Shown: positions 41,466 through 50,905 of the stretch, piece by piece
How positions within the stretch are numbered: the stretch's first letter is position 1
How the letters are laid out: every line of letters starts with the position of its first letter
Origin: Bacteroidales bacterium
Lineage (GTDB): Bacteria; Bacteroidota; Bacteroidia; Bacteroidales; UBA932
Length of the DNA stretch: 64,000 nucleotides
Direction of reading: 5' to 3'
Assembly (NCBI GenBank): GCA_029010575.1
Contig: JAQXKS010000017.1
Location: 51,952-115,951, forward strand
Notes under the pieces: generated by a model
Told to the model about the DNA's origin: nothing
Database searches by the model: none
Seen by the model: only the letters and a program-made list of their open reading frames with translations
Program-made: the position numbers and the translations under genes

Positions 41466-42200
41466 ATGTCGTATTTTGCAGTTGTTGACAAGGGAAGTGT
41501 CGGGGATTTTGTATTTGATCCTGGAGCGCATCCCGGTGGGTATGTTATCGTTATTGACAAACCGTACAAGTGGACTTCGGCTGATGTTGTCCGCAAGATT
41601 AAGTTCACTCTTCAGAACAGATTCAAGATAAAGAAACTCAAAGTCGGGCATGCCGGAACACTTGATCCTCTCGCACAGGGGGTTCTGGTGATTTGTGTCG
41701 GAAAGGCAACAAAAGTGGCTGAGGAACTTCAAGCCCAGCCAAAGGAGTATATTGCAGATATATGCTTCGGGGCTACTACGCCCTCCTTTGACCTGGAGAC
41801 CGACATTGATGCGACATTTCCTGTAGAACATATTACCACAGAGGCCATTGATTCCGTACTTGAGTCATTCAAAGGGGAGATTGACCAGCTTCCTCCTGTC
41901 TATTCGGCAAAGTATGTAGATGGTGTCAGGGCCTATGAGAAGGTCCGCAATGGCGAGCATGTGGAACTTAGTACTTCGAAAGTGACAATTTATGATATGG
42001 AGAGAATCTCTTATGCCGGAGGAATTCTTAAGGTCGGTGTAAGATGCAGCAAAGGTACCTATATCAGGTCATTGGCTAGGGATATCTCCGAGGCTTTGAG
42101 TACCGGAGGACATCTTACTGCTTTGGTCCGGACTGCTTCTGGCGGATTTACAATTGAAAATTCTTTGTCAATTGATGAACTTATTATGAAACTTTCCTGA
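41466..42200 (+). CDS. truB: tRNA pseudouridine-55 synthase
   Basis: This 244-residue protein has IDKPYKWTSADVVRKIK near residue 30, GHAGTLDPLAQGVLVICVGKATK with the catalytic Asp, PPVYSAKYVDGVRAYEKVR and GTYIRSLARD. It makes pseudouridine 55 in the T-loop of tRNAs. The start is the ATG at 41466; an in-frame TTG at 41448 inside rpiB is less likely. It forms an operon with rpiB. Confidence 0.96.
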   Translation: MSYFAVVDKGSVGDFVFDPGAHPGGYVIVIDKPYKWTSADVVRKIKFTLQNRFKIKKLKVGHAGTLDPLAQGVLVICVGKATKVAEELQAQPKEYIADICFGATTPSFDLETDIDATFPVEHITTEAIDSVLESFKGEIDQLPPVYSAKYVDGVRAYEKVRNGEHVELSTSKVTIYDMERISYAGGILKVGVRCSKGTYIRSLARDISEALSTGGHLTALVRTASGGFTIENSLSIDELIMKLS

Positions 42201-42243
42201 TTTTCGTACGTATATTCAGTACTCTAATATTTGTTGAACAGAA

Positions 42244-43296
42244 ATGAAACTTTCACAATTCAATTACGCTCTCCAACCGGAGCAGCTTGCGAAATATCCT
42301 GCTGAGTATAGGGATGAGTCCCGTCTTCTGGTTCTTCACAGAAAGACCGGTGAGATTGAGCACAAGATATTTAAGGATATCATCAACTACAGCAATGAAG
42401 GCGATGTATTCGTATTCAATGATACTAAGGTATTTCCGGCACGTTTGCGTGGCAATAAGGAGAAGACAGGTGCTGAAATTGAGGTATTCCTTCTGAGGGA
42501 ACTCAATAGGGACCAACGCTTGTGGGATGTACTGGTAGATCCAGCGCGTAAAATCAGAATAGGTAACAAGCTCTATTTTGGTGAAAATGATTCACTGGTA
42601 GCTGAGGTTATCGACAATACCACCTCAAGGGGCAGGACTCTCAGGTTCCTTTTTGACGGAACTTATGATGAGTTCAAGTCAACCCTTTACTCAATGGGCG
42701 AGATGCCGATTCCAAGATATATACGTCCCAATGTAGAACCTATTGATGATGAAAGGTTCCAGACTATTTATGCTTCAAAAGAGGGTGCTGTAGCTACCCC
42801 CGCGGCAGGTCTTCACTTTAGCAGAGAGGTATTCAAGAGGATGGAGATCAAAGGTGTAGAGGCTAAGTTTATAACTCTTCACTTGAGTCTTGGGCACTTT
42901 AGGGCGGTGGATGTTGAGGATCTTTCCAAACACAAGATTGATTCTGAAAGGGTCTTTATCTCCGATGAAACGGCTGATGCCATAAATGCTGCCAAAGATC
43001 GCGGAAACAAGATTTTCTCGATAGGTGCAACTGTACTTAGGGCAATAGAGACTCCTGTGACTACAACATGCCGTCTCAAACCTTTTGAAGGATGGACCAA
43101 CAAATTTATTTTCCCTCCTTACAGGTTCTCTATTCCTGATGCTCTTGTTACCAATTTTCACCTCCCTTGTTCTATCATGCTTATGAGCACTGCTGCTTTC
43201 GGAGGATTCGAGAATGTGATGAATGCCTACAATGTGGCTATAAAAGAGGGCTATAGATTCGGAGTTTATGGTGATGCTATGCTTATTATAGACTGA
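42244..43296 (+). CDS. queA: S-adenosylmethionine:tRNA ribosyltransferase-isomerase
   Basis: This 350-residue protein has [12 protein letters not shown] near residue 58, the conserved AGLHF block ([12 protein letters not shown]) and [11 protein letters not shown], plus a C-terminal [19 protein letters not shown]. It transfers the ribosyl part of AdoMet to preQ1 in tRNA during queuosine synthesis. No preQ1 riboswitch is visible in the 43-nt gap upstream. A strong terminator follows. Confidence 0.96.
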   Translation: MKLSQFNYALQPEQLAKYPAEYRDESRLLVLHRKTGEIEHKIFKDIINYSNEGDVFVFNDTKVFPARLRGNKEKTGAEIEVFLLRELNRDQRLWDVLVDPARKIRIGNKLYFGENDSLVAEVIDNTTSRGRTLRFLFDGTYDEFKSTLYSMGEMPIPRYIRPNVEPIDDERFQTIYASKEGAVATPAAGLHFSREVFKRMEIKGVEAKFITLHLSLGHFRAVDVEDLSKHKIDSERVFISDETADAINAAKDRGNKIFSIGATVLRAIETPVTTTCRLKPFEGWTNKFIFPPYRFSIPDALVTNFHLPCSIMLMSTAAFGGFENVMNAYNVAIKEGYRFGVYGDAMLIID

Positions 43297-43320
43297 TAGG
43301 TAGCCTTTTATACAATTTAT

Positions 43321-43364
43321 AAGGGTCTGTGCTAGAAACAGGTATTTCTGCACAGACCCTTTTT
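43321..43364 (+). terminator. Terminator of queA
   Basis: AAGGGTCTGTGC (43321-43332) pairs with GCACAGACCCTT (43350-43361), with an inner AGAAA/TTTCT pairing, and is followed by TTT. It lies between the convergent queA and gltX and may work in both directions. Confidence 0.9.
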
Positions 43365-43386
43365 CAGTTTAGCCACATGCCTTATA

Positions 43387-44943
43387 TTAGCATAGTGCCT
43401 TGTTGATTCTTCTTTCAAACTCTTCTTTTCCGATGAGTGCGATGATGTTGGCAACTCCTGGACCCTTGGATGCTCCCACAAGGGAGATTCTGAGCATGTT
43501 CATTATTTTTCCCATAGGGAGGGCATTCTGTTCTATGTGGTTATGAATCAGATGCTCCAAATGTTCTGCTGAGAAATCGTCACTTGCGATCACAAGGGCG
43601 GCAACCTCTTTTACTGCAGGTATCATCTCCTCTTTCCAATGTTTCTTCTTGGCAGCGCTATCATATTCAGAAGGAGCCTCGAAGAAGAATGACGAGAGAT
43701 CCCAGAACTCATTGACGAAGTGTGCTCTCTCCTTAATCAGGCTTACTACTGTTTCTACATAACAATCGCTGAACTGTTCATCCTGAATTCCGTGTTCACG
43801 GAGCAGTGGTCTGAACTCCTGTGCCAACTGTCTGTCTGTCCTGCGTCTGAGGTATTCCTGATTGAACCATTTTGCCTTGTCTGGGTTGAACCTTGCACCT
43901 GATTTGATAACTCTCTCGAGGGCGAAGAGTTTTGTGAGTTCTTCCAAAGAGAATAATTCCTGCTCTGTTCCAGGATTCCATCCTAAAAGCGCAATGAGGT
44001 TTACAAATGCTTCAGGATAGTATCCATCCTCTCTGTAGCCTCTGGAAACCTCTCCCGAAGGAGCTGTCCAGCGCAGGGGAAATACTGGGAAACCGAGTCT
44101 GTCTCCATCGCGCTTGCTGAGCTTGCCTTTTCCATCCGGCTTGAGAAGAAGTGAAAGGTGAGCAAACTCAGGCTGGGTATCTTGCCATCCGAATGCTTCG
44201 TATAGCATGTAGTGAAGAGGAAGTGAGGGAAGCCATTCTTCACCGCGTATCACATGGGTCACCTCCATAAGGTGGTCATCTACGATGTTTGCAAGGTGGT
44301 ACGTAGGAAGCTGGTCGGCTGCTTTCCATAGTACCTTGTCATCGAGCGTAGATGTGTTCATCTCTATGTCGCCTCGGATAAGGTCGTGCATTTTGATAAC
44401 CCTATCTTGTGGATTCTTGAATCTGACTGTCCAGTGGTTCTCTTCGCGCAGGCGGCGTTCTACTTCGGATTGGTCCATGTTCAGGGATGTCTTGAAGTTC
44501 ATCCTGTTGGTGTGGTTATAGATGAAAGTGCGTCCTGTGGCTTCATACTCCTTCCTTACGGCATCTATCTCTTCTGGGGTATCGAATGCATAATAAGCGA
44601 AGCCGTTTTTAACCAACTCTTCAGCGTACTGTCTATATAAGGGCTTTCTTTGTGACTGTCTATATGGTGCGTGAGGATGTTTTTCAGAGGGTGTCTCGAC
44701 CACTTTTCCATTTTCATCAACACCTTCATCAGGCATGACCCCGCACCATCTGAGACACTCGACGATGTACTCTTCTGCTCCAGGGACGAATCTGTTGGAG
44801 TCTGTATCTTCAATTCTTAGAATGAAATCTCCACCATGCTGTTTTGCAAAAAGATAGTTGTAGAGGGCAGTTCTCATTCCTCCCATATGAAGGGCTCCGG
44901 TCGGGCTCGGAGCGAATCTCACTCTTACTTTTCTCTGTTCCAT
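43387..44943 (-). CDS. gltX: Glutamyl-tRNA synthetase
   Basis: This 518-residue class I synthetase has PSPTGALHMGGMRTALYNYL (HIGH-type motif) at about residue 11-30 and KLSKRDG (KMSKS-type) near residue 276. It charges tRNA-Glu. Gene order places it 6 nt after ftsZ on the same strand, so it is probably cotranscribed with the dcw cluster. Length is in the usual range (470-520). Confidence 0.97.
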   Translation of the reverse strand: MEQRKVRVRFAPSPTGALHMGGMRTALYNYLFAKQHGGDFILRIEDTDSNRFVPGAEEYIVECLRWCGVMPDEGVDENGKVVETPSEKHPHAPYRQSQRKPLYRQYAEELVKNGFAYYAFDTPEEIDAVRKEYEATGRTFIYNHTNRMNFKTSLNMDQSEVERRLREENHWTVRFKNPQDRVIKMHDLIRGDIEMNTSTLDDKVLWKAADQLPTYHLANIVDDHLMEVTHVIRGEEWLPSLPLHYMLYEAFGWQDTQPEFAHLSLLLKPDGKGKLSKRDGDRLGFPVFPLRWTAPSGEVSRGYREDGYYPEAFVNLIALLGWNPGTEQELFSLEELTKLFALERVIKSGARFNPDKAKWFNQEYLRRRTDRQLAQEFRPLLREHGIQDEQFSDCYVETVVSLIKERAHFVNEFWDLSSFFFEAPSEYDSAAKKKHWKEEMIPAVKEVAALVIASDDFSAEHLEHLIHNHIEQNALPMGKIMNMLRISLVGASKGPGVANIIALIGKEEFERRINKALC

Positions 44944-44949
44944 ATATTG

Positions 44950-46191
44950 TCAGTTTAATTTGTTTCTTTTTATTCTATATAATGCCGGCTCATTTTCGAA
45001 AACGAAGAGATCACTCTCTGGAGTGAAGGGTGTTATATCCTCCTTCTTGAATGCAAAGAGCGATGATGGAGCTGTCTCCGCTGCTTCCGAATCACCTATC
45101 GGTGAGAGGAGTATGGCTCCTTCTTCATCATCATTGCCGGATTTTAGCTTGATGATATCTCCGTTGTCTCTTTTATACCTGCTCGGGGGAATCAGGTGCA
45201 TCTTGAATCCTGTGGTCACTACAGTAACTTTCACCTCTCCCTCTTTGAGGTTATCATCGTAGACTATACCACGCTTGAAGTGTTTTATGTTGCCTCCGGC
45301 GTACTGGTCAAAGTAGTCCATTATGAGTTTCATCTCTTTGGCAGTGAGTTTGGATTCCCTGCGGCTGGAGATATTTATAAGGCCGTTCTGAGCAGTTCTG
45401 AGGTCGTAGTCATTTAGCAGGGGTGAGGTAAATGCGTTCTCGATGGCCTCTACGGCCCTGTTCTCGCCCTGTCCGAATCCTATGCCCATAAGTGCCATTC
45501 CGCTCCTGTATGTCACCCTTGTCACATCGGCCAGGTCGACATTGATGAATCCCTCTCCTGTGATTATTTCCGATATGCCTTTAACTGCGGTAACCACTAC
45601 GTTGTCAGCTTCTTTAAAAGCATCATCTATAGAAAGATCCCCATACATCGTGTAGATCTTCTCGTTGTCGACAATAAGGATGGAATCGACATATTTGTTA
45701 AGTTCCTGAACTCCGTCGTATGCCCTCTGAAGAGCCTCGTATCCTTCATCTCTGAAAGGGTAGGTAACAACGGCGATGACTACCAGCCCCATCTCTCTTG
45801 CAAGTTTGGCTATGATTGGGGCTGCTCCTGTTCCTGTGCCGCCTCCCATGCCGGCTGTTATGAAAACCATCTTGATATCAGGATCGATCATCTTTTTGAT
45901 CTCATCAATGGATTCCAAAGCTGCATTCTTGCCCTTTTCAGGGTCGCAGCCTGCACCCAGACCCTGTGTGAGTTCTGAACCAAGCTGAAGTTTCATGACT
46001 GCGTTATTACTCTCAAGAGCCTGAGAGTCGGTGTTGCAGACCATGAATTTGACATTGTTGATATTCTCTATCAGAATCCTGTTGACTGCATTGCTCCCTC
46101 CACCGCCGACTCCGATTACCATGATACGGCATTTCCTCTTAATAATCTTGTTCTCAGGTATTATGTATGGTAGTTTGTTTTCTGTTTCCAT
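44950..46191 (-). CDS. ftsZ: Cell division protein FtsZ
   Basis: This 413-residue protein has VGGGGSNAVNRI near residue 25, the tubulin signature GGGTGTGAAPII near residue 110 and a C-terminal peptide ending EPALYRIKRNKLN, which would bind FtsA. It polymerises with GTP to form the division ring. The ATG at 46191 lies 2 nt after the ftsA stop; a TTG two codons upstream is less likely. Confidence 0.98.
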   Translation of the reverse strand: METENKLPYIIPENKIIKRKCRIMVIGVGGGGSNAVNRILIENINNVKFMVCNTDSQALESNNAVMKLQLGSELTQGLGAGCDPEKGKNAALESIDEIKKMIDPDIKMVFITAGMGGGTGTGAAPIIAKLAREMGLVVIAVVTYPFRDEGYEALQRAYDGVQELNKYVDSILIVDNEKIYTMYGDLSIDDAFKEADNVVVTAVKGISEIITGEGFINVDLADVTRVTYRSGMALMGIGFGQGENRAVEAIENAFTSPLLNDYDLRTAQNGLINISSRRESKLTAKEMKLIMDYFDQYAGGNIKHFKRGIVYDDNLKEGEVKVTVVTTGFKMHLIPPSRYKRDNGDIIKLKSGNDDEEGAILLSPIGDSEAAETAPSSLFAFKKEDITPFTPESDLFVFENEPALYRIKRNKLN

Positions 46192-46193
46192 GG

Positions 46194-47597
46194 TCAAGCT
46201 TCGTTATCTGATTCTTTTGTATTTCCGAAAAGAGAGTCCATAAATCCCTTAAATCCCTTCTTCTTGTTTTTGTGAACTCTGTCTGTCACATTGTCTTTTC
46301 TTCCCTGTGCATTGCTACCCTTATCACCAGTATCGTTGGCGTCAGTATCGTTGTTGAGCTCATTGCCCCAGATATCCTTCTCAATGAAATCGACTCTCGG
46401 CTTTGGCTCATCCAGGGTATCCCCGTCATAGGCTCCCTCCTCAAATGCTGTAAGCAGAAGTCCTACAACAGTAGATGCACCAGGCTTGAAGATATCCTGT
46501 TTGGAGTTCGAAGTGACCAGATGGCTGGAGGGAATGGCAATCCTTACAGGCATGTCGGTAAGGTGTCTTACCAGATTTTTAAGGTGGTTGATGTTGGCTG
46601 TCCCGCCTGTGATTACCAATCCGGCTCCCAGTTTGTCCGCATATCCTGTCTGTTCTATTATGTGCATCACACTCATGATAATCTCAGACATTCGAGCTTC
46701 GATGGTAGAGTTGAGGCTCTTTAGTGAGATATCCTTTGTGTCACCATTGTCGCTGCTAACCTCGACAATTCTGTTTTCTGCAGATTCTTCTCCAAGGCAG
46801 CTTCCATGCTGCTTCTTGAGCTTTTCTGCATATTTTTCAGCCACGCTGCATGTGGCAATGATATCTTTGGTAATAAGGTTGCCCCCAAATGGAAGCACTG
46901 CACAATGGCGTATAATATGGTCTTTGCAGATTAGGATATTGGTGGTTCCTCCTCCTATGTCAACCATTGCCACACCCAGCTCCTTGTCTTCATCCGAGAG
47001 AATCGCTTTAGATGTTGCAATTGGATTGAATACCAGAGCTTTGGTGGTAAGACCGCACCTGCTGATTACATTATTTGTATTGTTCTCCAAAGAGGACTTT
47101 CCAGAAAACACCTTATAAAAACCCTCAATTTCGCATCCGTCCATCCCCTCTGCCTCACTACATCCGATATGGTCATCGACATTGTATGACTGGGGAATGA
47201 TATGATATATCTTCTTCTTGGGCTCATTGAACTCATTCAGTATGCGCTCCTTCAGCTCATCTATCTCTTTGGCACTTATGAGCCCTGCATCTTCGCTCCT
47301 GGTGGTCTTTACTTGCTGGTCACAGCACTTTATGCTATTACCGGAGATACTTACATAGACATTCTTTATGGTAATAGGGTACTCGTCAGGAGCAGTGTTT
47401 ACCTGGTTCTTCAGTTCGTCAATCAGGGGGCATAGCACGTTGCTCAAGTTCTTGATATTGACTACTTCACCTTTGATTACGCCAGAGGAGGGTTTCTCGA
47501 CGTAACCGATAACCTTTATTCCTGAAGAACTCCGCATTGCTACTGCCGCTGAAACTTTGCAAGTCCCCAAATCAATGGCTGTTATATACTGACTCAT
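46194..47597 (-). CDS. ftsA: Cell division protein FtsA
   Basis: This 467-residue actin-like ATPase begins ITAIDLGTCKVSAAVA and contains the phosphate-binding VDIGGGTTNILI and a C-terminal GLVITGGTANINHL. It tethers FtsZ to the membrane. The C-terminal extension of about 60 residues is charged (KNKKKGFKGFMDSLFG) and contains the likely amphipathic membrane-targeting helix. It sits between ftsQ (5 nt) and ftsZ. Confidence 0.97.
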   Translation of the reverse strand: MSQYITAIDLGTCKVSAAVAMRSSSGIKVIGYVEKPSSGVIKGEVVNIKNLSNVLCPLIDELKNQVNTAPDEYPITIKNVYVSISGNSIKCCDQQVKTTRSEDAGLISAKEIDELKERILNEFNEPKKKIYHIIPQSYNVDDHIGCSEAEGMDGCEIEGFYKVFSGKSSLENNTNNVISRCGLTTKALVFNPIATSKAILSDEDKELGVAMVDIGGGTTNILICKDHIIRHCAVLPFGGNLITKDIIATCSVAEKYAEKLKKQHGSCLGEESAENRIVEVSSDNGDTKDISLKSLNSTIEARMSEIIMSVMHIIEQTGYADKLGAGLVITGGTANINHLKNLVRHLTDMPVRIAIPSSHLVTSNSKQDIFKPGASTVVGLLLTAFEEGAYDGDTLDEPKPRVDFIEKDIWGNELNNDTDANDTGDKGSNAQGRKDNVTDRVHKNKKKGFKGFMDSLFGNTKESDNEA

Positions 47598-47602
47598 ATA
47601 TA

Positions 47603-48415
47603 TTAACTTTTCTTTTTAATCGCTCTTTTTTTGCAAACTATCTGATCCGAATAGCTGAGATTTATTTCAGAATAGAAGTCCCAGCCTTCTGTCGGAGCAA
47701 TCTCTTGATAGAAAGTATTCAATTTTGCAAATTTATAATCAATCTCCTCAATTCCCTTAATTTTCCCGAAAATAATTTTCTGATCTCCAAGTACAGTATA
47801 GAGAGTAACCGTACCATCTTTATCTATCTCTATCTGCTGTATCATTGAATTCCAAAGTCGGTCATGGTCTATATATTCTCCAAGTGTCACTATCTTCTTT
47901 ACCCATTGGTCGTGTGCACCACCGAGTGTGTTTCGGGTGTTGTTGTTGAATTCAATTGGAATGTGGCCTGTGACTATGGGCACATAAGAGGTGTATGAGG
48001 CCACAAGAGGGAAAATGTATCCTTCATTGTCAATGTAGAAGCCACTGTTTTCACCTTGGATTCTGAGGGTGGGTCTTCTCTGTGTTACCCTTGCCCTGAG
48101 CACTCCGTCATTTGCTATTGACACATTGGAGGATTTGATGGCACTTTTGGTCATGAGCAGCCGTTCTATATCGGCAAGGGGAATCTCCTTCCTGACCCTC
48201 TTCAACGGGTTATATTCTGACTTCTTTATCAGTTTGACAATCTCTTCCTTTGATATGAAACGATTTACTGAGCTGTCTGCAACTGTTACCTTTATAGATG
48301 TACACAACTCCTCTCCACGCCTTTTTTCTACCAGCCTATATCCATAGGCAAGATAAAGTGAAAATAGCGCAATAGTCAATGCACAAAAAAGGTATGTTGC
48401 AATTTTTCTCAGCAT
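47603..48415 (-). CDS. ftsQ: Cell division protein FtsQ
   Basis: This 270-residue protein has one membrane span near the N-terminus (YLFCALTIALFSLYLAYGY), then a POTRA-like domain (VTVADSSVNRFISKEEIVKLI) and the FtsQ beta domain with VTQRRPTLRIQ and a GHIPIEF block. It is a bitopic divisome protein linking FtsL and FtsI. It overlaps murC by 7 nt and is 5 nt upstream of ftsA. Confidence 0.9.
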   Translation of the reverse strand: MLRKIATYLFCALTIALFSLYLAYGYRLVEKRRGEELCTSIKVTVADSSVNRFISKEEIVKLIKKSEYNPLKRVRKEIPLADIERLLMTKSAIKSSNVSIANDGVLRARVTQRRPTLRIQGENSGFYIDNEGYIFPLVASYTSYVPIVTGHIPIEFNNNTRNTLGGAHDQWVKKIVTLGEYIDHDRLWNSMIQQIEIDKDGTVTLYTVLGDQKIIFGKIKGIEEIDYKFAKLNTFYQEIAPTEGWDFYSEINLSYSDQIVCKKRAIKKKS

Positions 48416-49764
48416 CTGGTTTTTAACATTGTTTCAATTGGCTCTACAAGTCTGTCTATATCTCCCGCTCCGAAGGTTACAACTATTCCAGAGTCTATCT
48501 TGTCAACCTCTTCCAATACCCTCTCTTTAGGGAGAATGGATTTCTCCTTGATGGAGATTCTGTCAAGGATGATCTCAGAAGTAATTCCCTCAATGGGCTC
48601 TTCACGGGCCGGATATATAGGAAGCAGCAATACTCTGTCCGCAAGGGAGAGGCTCGCAGCGAATTCTTTATAAAAATCCCTCGTTCTGGTGAAGAGGTGT
48701 GGTTGGAAAAATGCAGTTATCTTTCTCGATGGGTATATCTCCTTTATCGCCTTGAGTGTGGCACTTAGTTCATTGGGATGGTGGGCATAGTCGTCAATGT
48801 ATATGATGTTGCTGTCGGAGTATCTTATGTCAAATCTCCTTGCTACCCCTTTGAATGTCAGGAATGCCTCTTTGATGGTCTGTAGAGGGACCCCTTCGGT
48901 GTATGCTATGGCCGCAGCGGCCACTGCGTTTTCTATGTTCACTCTTCCGGGAACTCCCAGTATGCAATCTTCTATAACCTCATCCTTAAGGTGCAGAGTG
49001 AATGATAACACGCCTTCAGAGTGCTCATGTATGTCATTTGCATAGAAGTCAGCCTGAGTCTCTGCAGAGTAGGTGTAGAGTCTGCAATGTATGTCGTTCG
49101 TGTTGAAATGATGTTCCAGTCCCTTTTTGACTATCAGATTTTCCTGAGTCTGTGAACCGAAGGCAACGAAAGCCTCTATGACAGCCTCAAGGGTTTCATA
49201 GATATCGAGATGGTCTGCATCCATTGCGGTGATTACTGCCGTCTTGGGGTAGAGCTGGAGGAAAGATCTGTCAAATTCATCTGCCTCTGCAACTACTGTA
49301 TCTCCCTTGGAGAGAAGGAGATTGGTGTTGTAATTGCGTGAGATTCCTCCAAGGAATGCATTGCATCCTGCTTCTGTGCATGAAAGGATATGTGCAAGGA
49401 GTGTAGTGGTAGTGGTCTTTCCATGGGTGCCGGCAACCGCAAGGGCTTTTTTCCCATTGGTAATCTCACCAAGGGCTCGTGACCTCTTGACGGTGCGGTA
49501 TCCGTTTCCGAATACATACCTGAGTTCCTCCATCTGTGCCGGAACTGCCGGTGTGTAGATTACCAGTGTAGATTCCTTGTCAGAAGGAATAAGGTCGGTC
49601 CTTTCTGTGAAGTGTACATCAATTCCTTCGGCAGCAAGTGCATCGGTAATATTTGAGGGGGTTCTGTCGTAGCCGCTGACCTGACATCCTTGATGGTGAT
49701 AGTAACGAGCGATGGCGCTCATACCTATACCTCCGATTCCTATTAGATATACTGACTTATACAT
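48409..49764 (-). CDS. murC: UDP-N-acetylmuramate--L-alanine ligase
   Basis: This 451-residue Mur ligase has a UDP-binding GIGGIGMSAIARYY start, the ATP-binding GTHGKTTTTTLLAHIL near residue 113 and IYIDDYAHHPNE near residue 320. It adds L-Ala to UDP-MurNAc. It overlaps murG by 8 nt upstream and ftsQ by 7 nt downstream, consistent with a single transcript. Confidence 0.97.
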   Translation of the reverse strand: MYKSVYLIGIGGIGMSAIARYYHHQGCQVSGYDRTPSNITDALAAEGIDVHFTERTDLIPSDKESTLVIYTPAVPAQMEELRYVFGNGYRTVKRSRALGEITNGKKALAVAGTHGKTTTTTLLAHILSCTEAGCNAFLGGISRNYNTNLLLSKGDTVVAEADEFDRSFLQLYPKTAVITAMDADHLDIYETLEAVIEAFVAFGSQTQENLIVKKGLEHHFNTNDIHCRLYTYSAETQADFYANDIHEHSEGVLSFTLHLKDEVIEDCILGVPGRVNIENAVAAAAIAYTEGVPLQTIKEAFLTFKGVARRFDIRYSDSNIIYIDDYAHHPNELSATLKAIKEIYPSRKITAFFQPHLFTRTRDFYKEFAASLSLADRVLLLPIYPAREEPIEGITSEIILDRISIKEKSILPKERVLEEVDKIDSGIVVTFGAGDIDRLVEPIETMLKTRC

Positions 49765-50899
49765 TTCTCTCCAATGATAATGTTTCTGTTATTACTGATG
49801 CTATCACATCCGATGCATCCGGTTTTGCAAGTTTAAGGATTTTCTCCTCCATCATTCTTATTCTTGAAGTGTCAGACACAAGTCTCTCCATTGCGGGTAT
49901 GAGCTCCTGTGCTGCTTTGTCATCCTCTATCATAATTGCTGCATCCTGATTCACAAGTGCCATTGCATTATGTCTCTGGTGGTCCTCTGCAACTACCGGT
50001 GAGGGAACAAAAATAGTGGCTTTGCCTGCTGCACAAAGTTCAGAAATAGTGCCTGCGCCCGCTCTTGAGACTACGATATCCGCAGCTGCAAAAGCCAAAT
50101 CCATTCTGGAGATGAAGTCACAGTTGTGGATATTTCCAATGGTGCGCATCTCTCCTTCATTGAATCCGGGGTTCCTACTTTCAAAAAAGCGTATGACGGA
50201 GTCTCTATATCCTTTTCCGCTTTGCCATATAACCTGATAACCCTGGGGTGCTTTCTCTGCAAGGGCAAACATTGTGCGGTTGAGAGTGCCGCATCCCAGA
50301 CTGCCGCCTACTACCAGAACGACAGGGAGTTCCTCCTTAAGGGCAAAAATTCTACGGGCCTGATCTCTTTGGGCGGAAGTAGCGGGTTTGATTCCTTTCC
50401 TGATGGGATTTCCTGTCATCAGGATCTTCTCTTTTGGGAAAAATCTCTCCATATTCTCGTAAGCAACGCAGATCTTTTCAGCCCTTTTGCCAAGAATCTT
50501 GTTTGTCAGTCCGGCATAAGAGTTCTGTTCCTGAATGATGCAGGGGATTCCCATTCCGGAAGCCTTCCAAAGTACAGGTGCACTGGCATATCCACCCACT
50601 CCTACTACTATGTCAGGGCGGAATTCTTTGATGATTTTGCCTGCCTCAGAGAGACTCTTGCAGAGCTTGAATGGAAGTGAGAGGTTTGAGAGGGAGAAAG
50701 ACCTCTTCAGACCTGCAACTGGCAGACCTTTGATCTGAAAACCTGCTGCAGGTACCTTTTCCATCTCCATCTTGCCTTTTGCCCCTACAAAAAGGATCTC
50801 TATGTCAGGCACACTGCTTTTTAGTGCCTGTGCTATCGAAAGGGCGGGGTAGATGTGGCCGCCAGTCCCTCCTCCACTTATAATAACTCTAATTCCCAT
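49757..50899 (-). CDS. murG: UDP-GlcNAc:lipid I N-acetylglucosaminyltransferase
   Basis: This 380-residue GT28 protein has SGGGTGGHIYPALSIA near residue 8, QEQNSYAGLTNKILG and the C-terminal SRAGAGTISELCAAGKATIFVPSP sugar-nucleotide site. It converts lipid I to lipid II at the inner leaflet. It lies 6 nt downstream of ftsW. Confidence 0.97.
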   Translation of the reverse strand: MGIRVIISGGGTGGHIYPALSIAQALKSSVPDIEILFVGAKGKMEMEKVPAAGFQIKGLPVAGLKRSFSLSNLSLPFKLCKSLSEAGKIIKEFRPDIVVGVGGYASAPVLWKASGMGIPCIIQEQNSYAGLTNKILGKRAEKICVAYENMERFFPKEKILMTGNPIRKGIKPATSAQRDQARRIFALKEELPVVLVVGGSLGCGTLNRTMFALAEKAPQGYQVIWQSGKGYRDSVIRFFESRNPGFNEGEMRTIGNIHNCDFISRMDLAFAAADIVVSRAGAGTISELCAAGKATIFVPSPVVAEDHQRHNAMALVNQDAAIMIEDDKAAQELIPAMERLVSDTSRIRMMEEKILKLAKPDASDVIASVITETLSLERNV

Positions 50900-50905
50900 A
50901 ACCCA

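Noticed and set aside
42201..42243. Possible preQ1 riboswitch before queA
   Set aside because: The 43-nt gap lacks a C-rich loop and pseudoknot-type arrangement and is too short for an aptamer plus expression platform with a leader.
46486..47118. 210-codon plus-strand open frame antisense to ftsA
   Set aside because: Entirely opposite a conserved ftsA; the translation is Ser/Ile-rich and low-complexity, as expected from a complementary strand.
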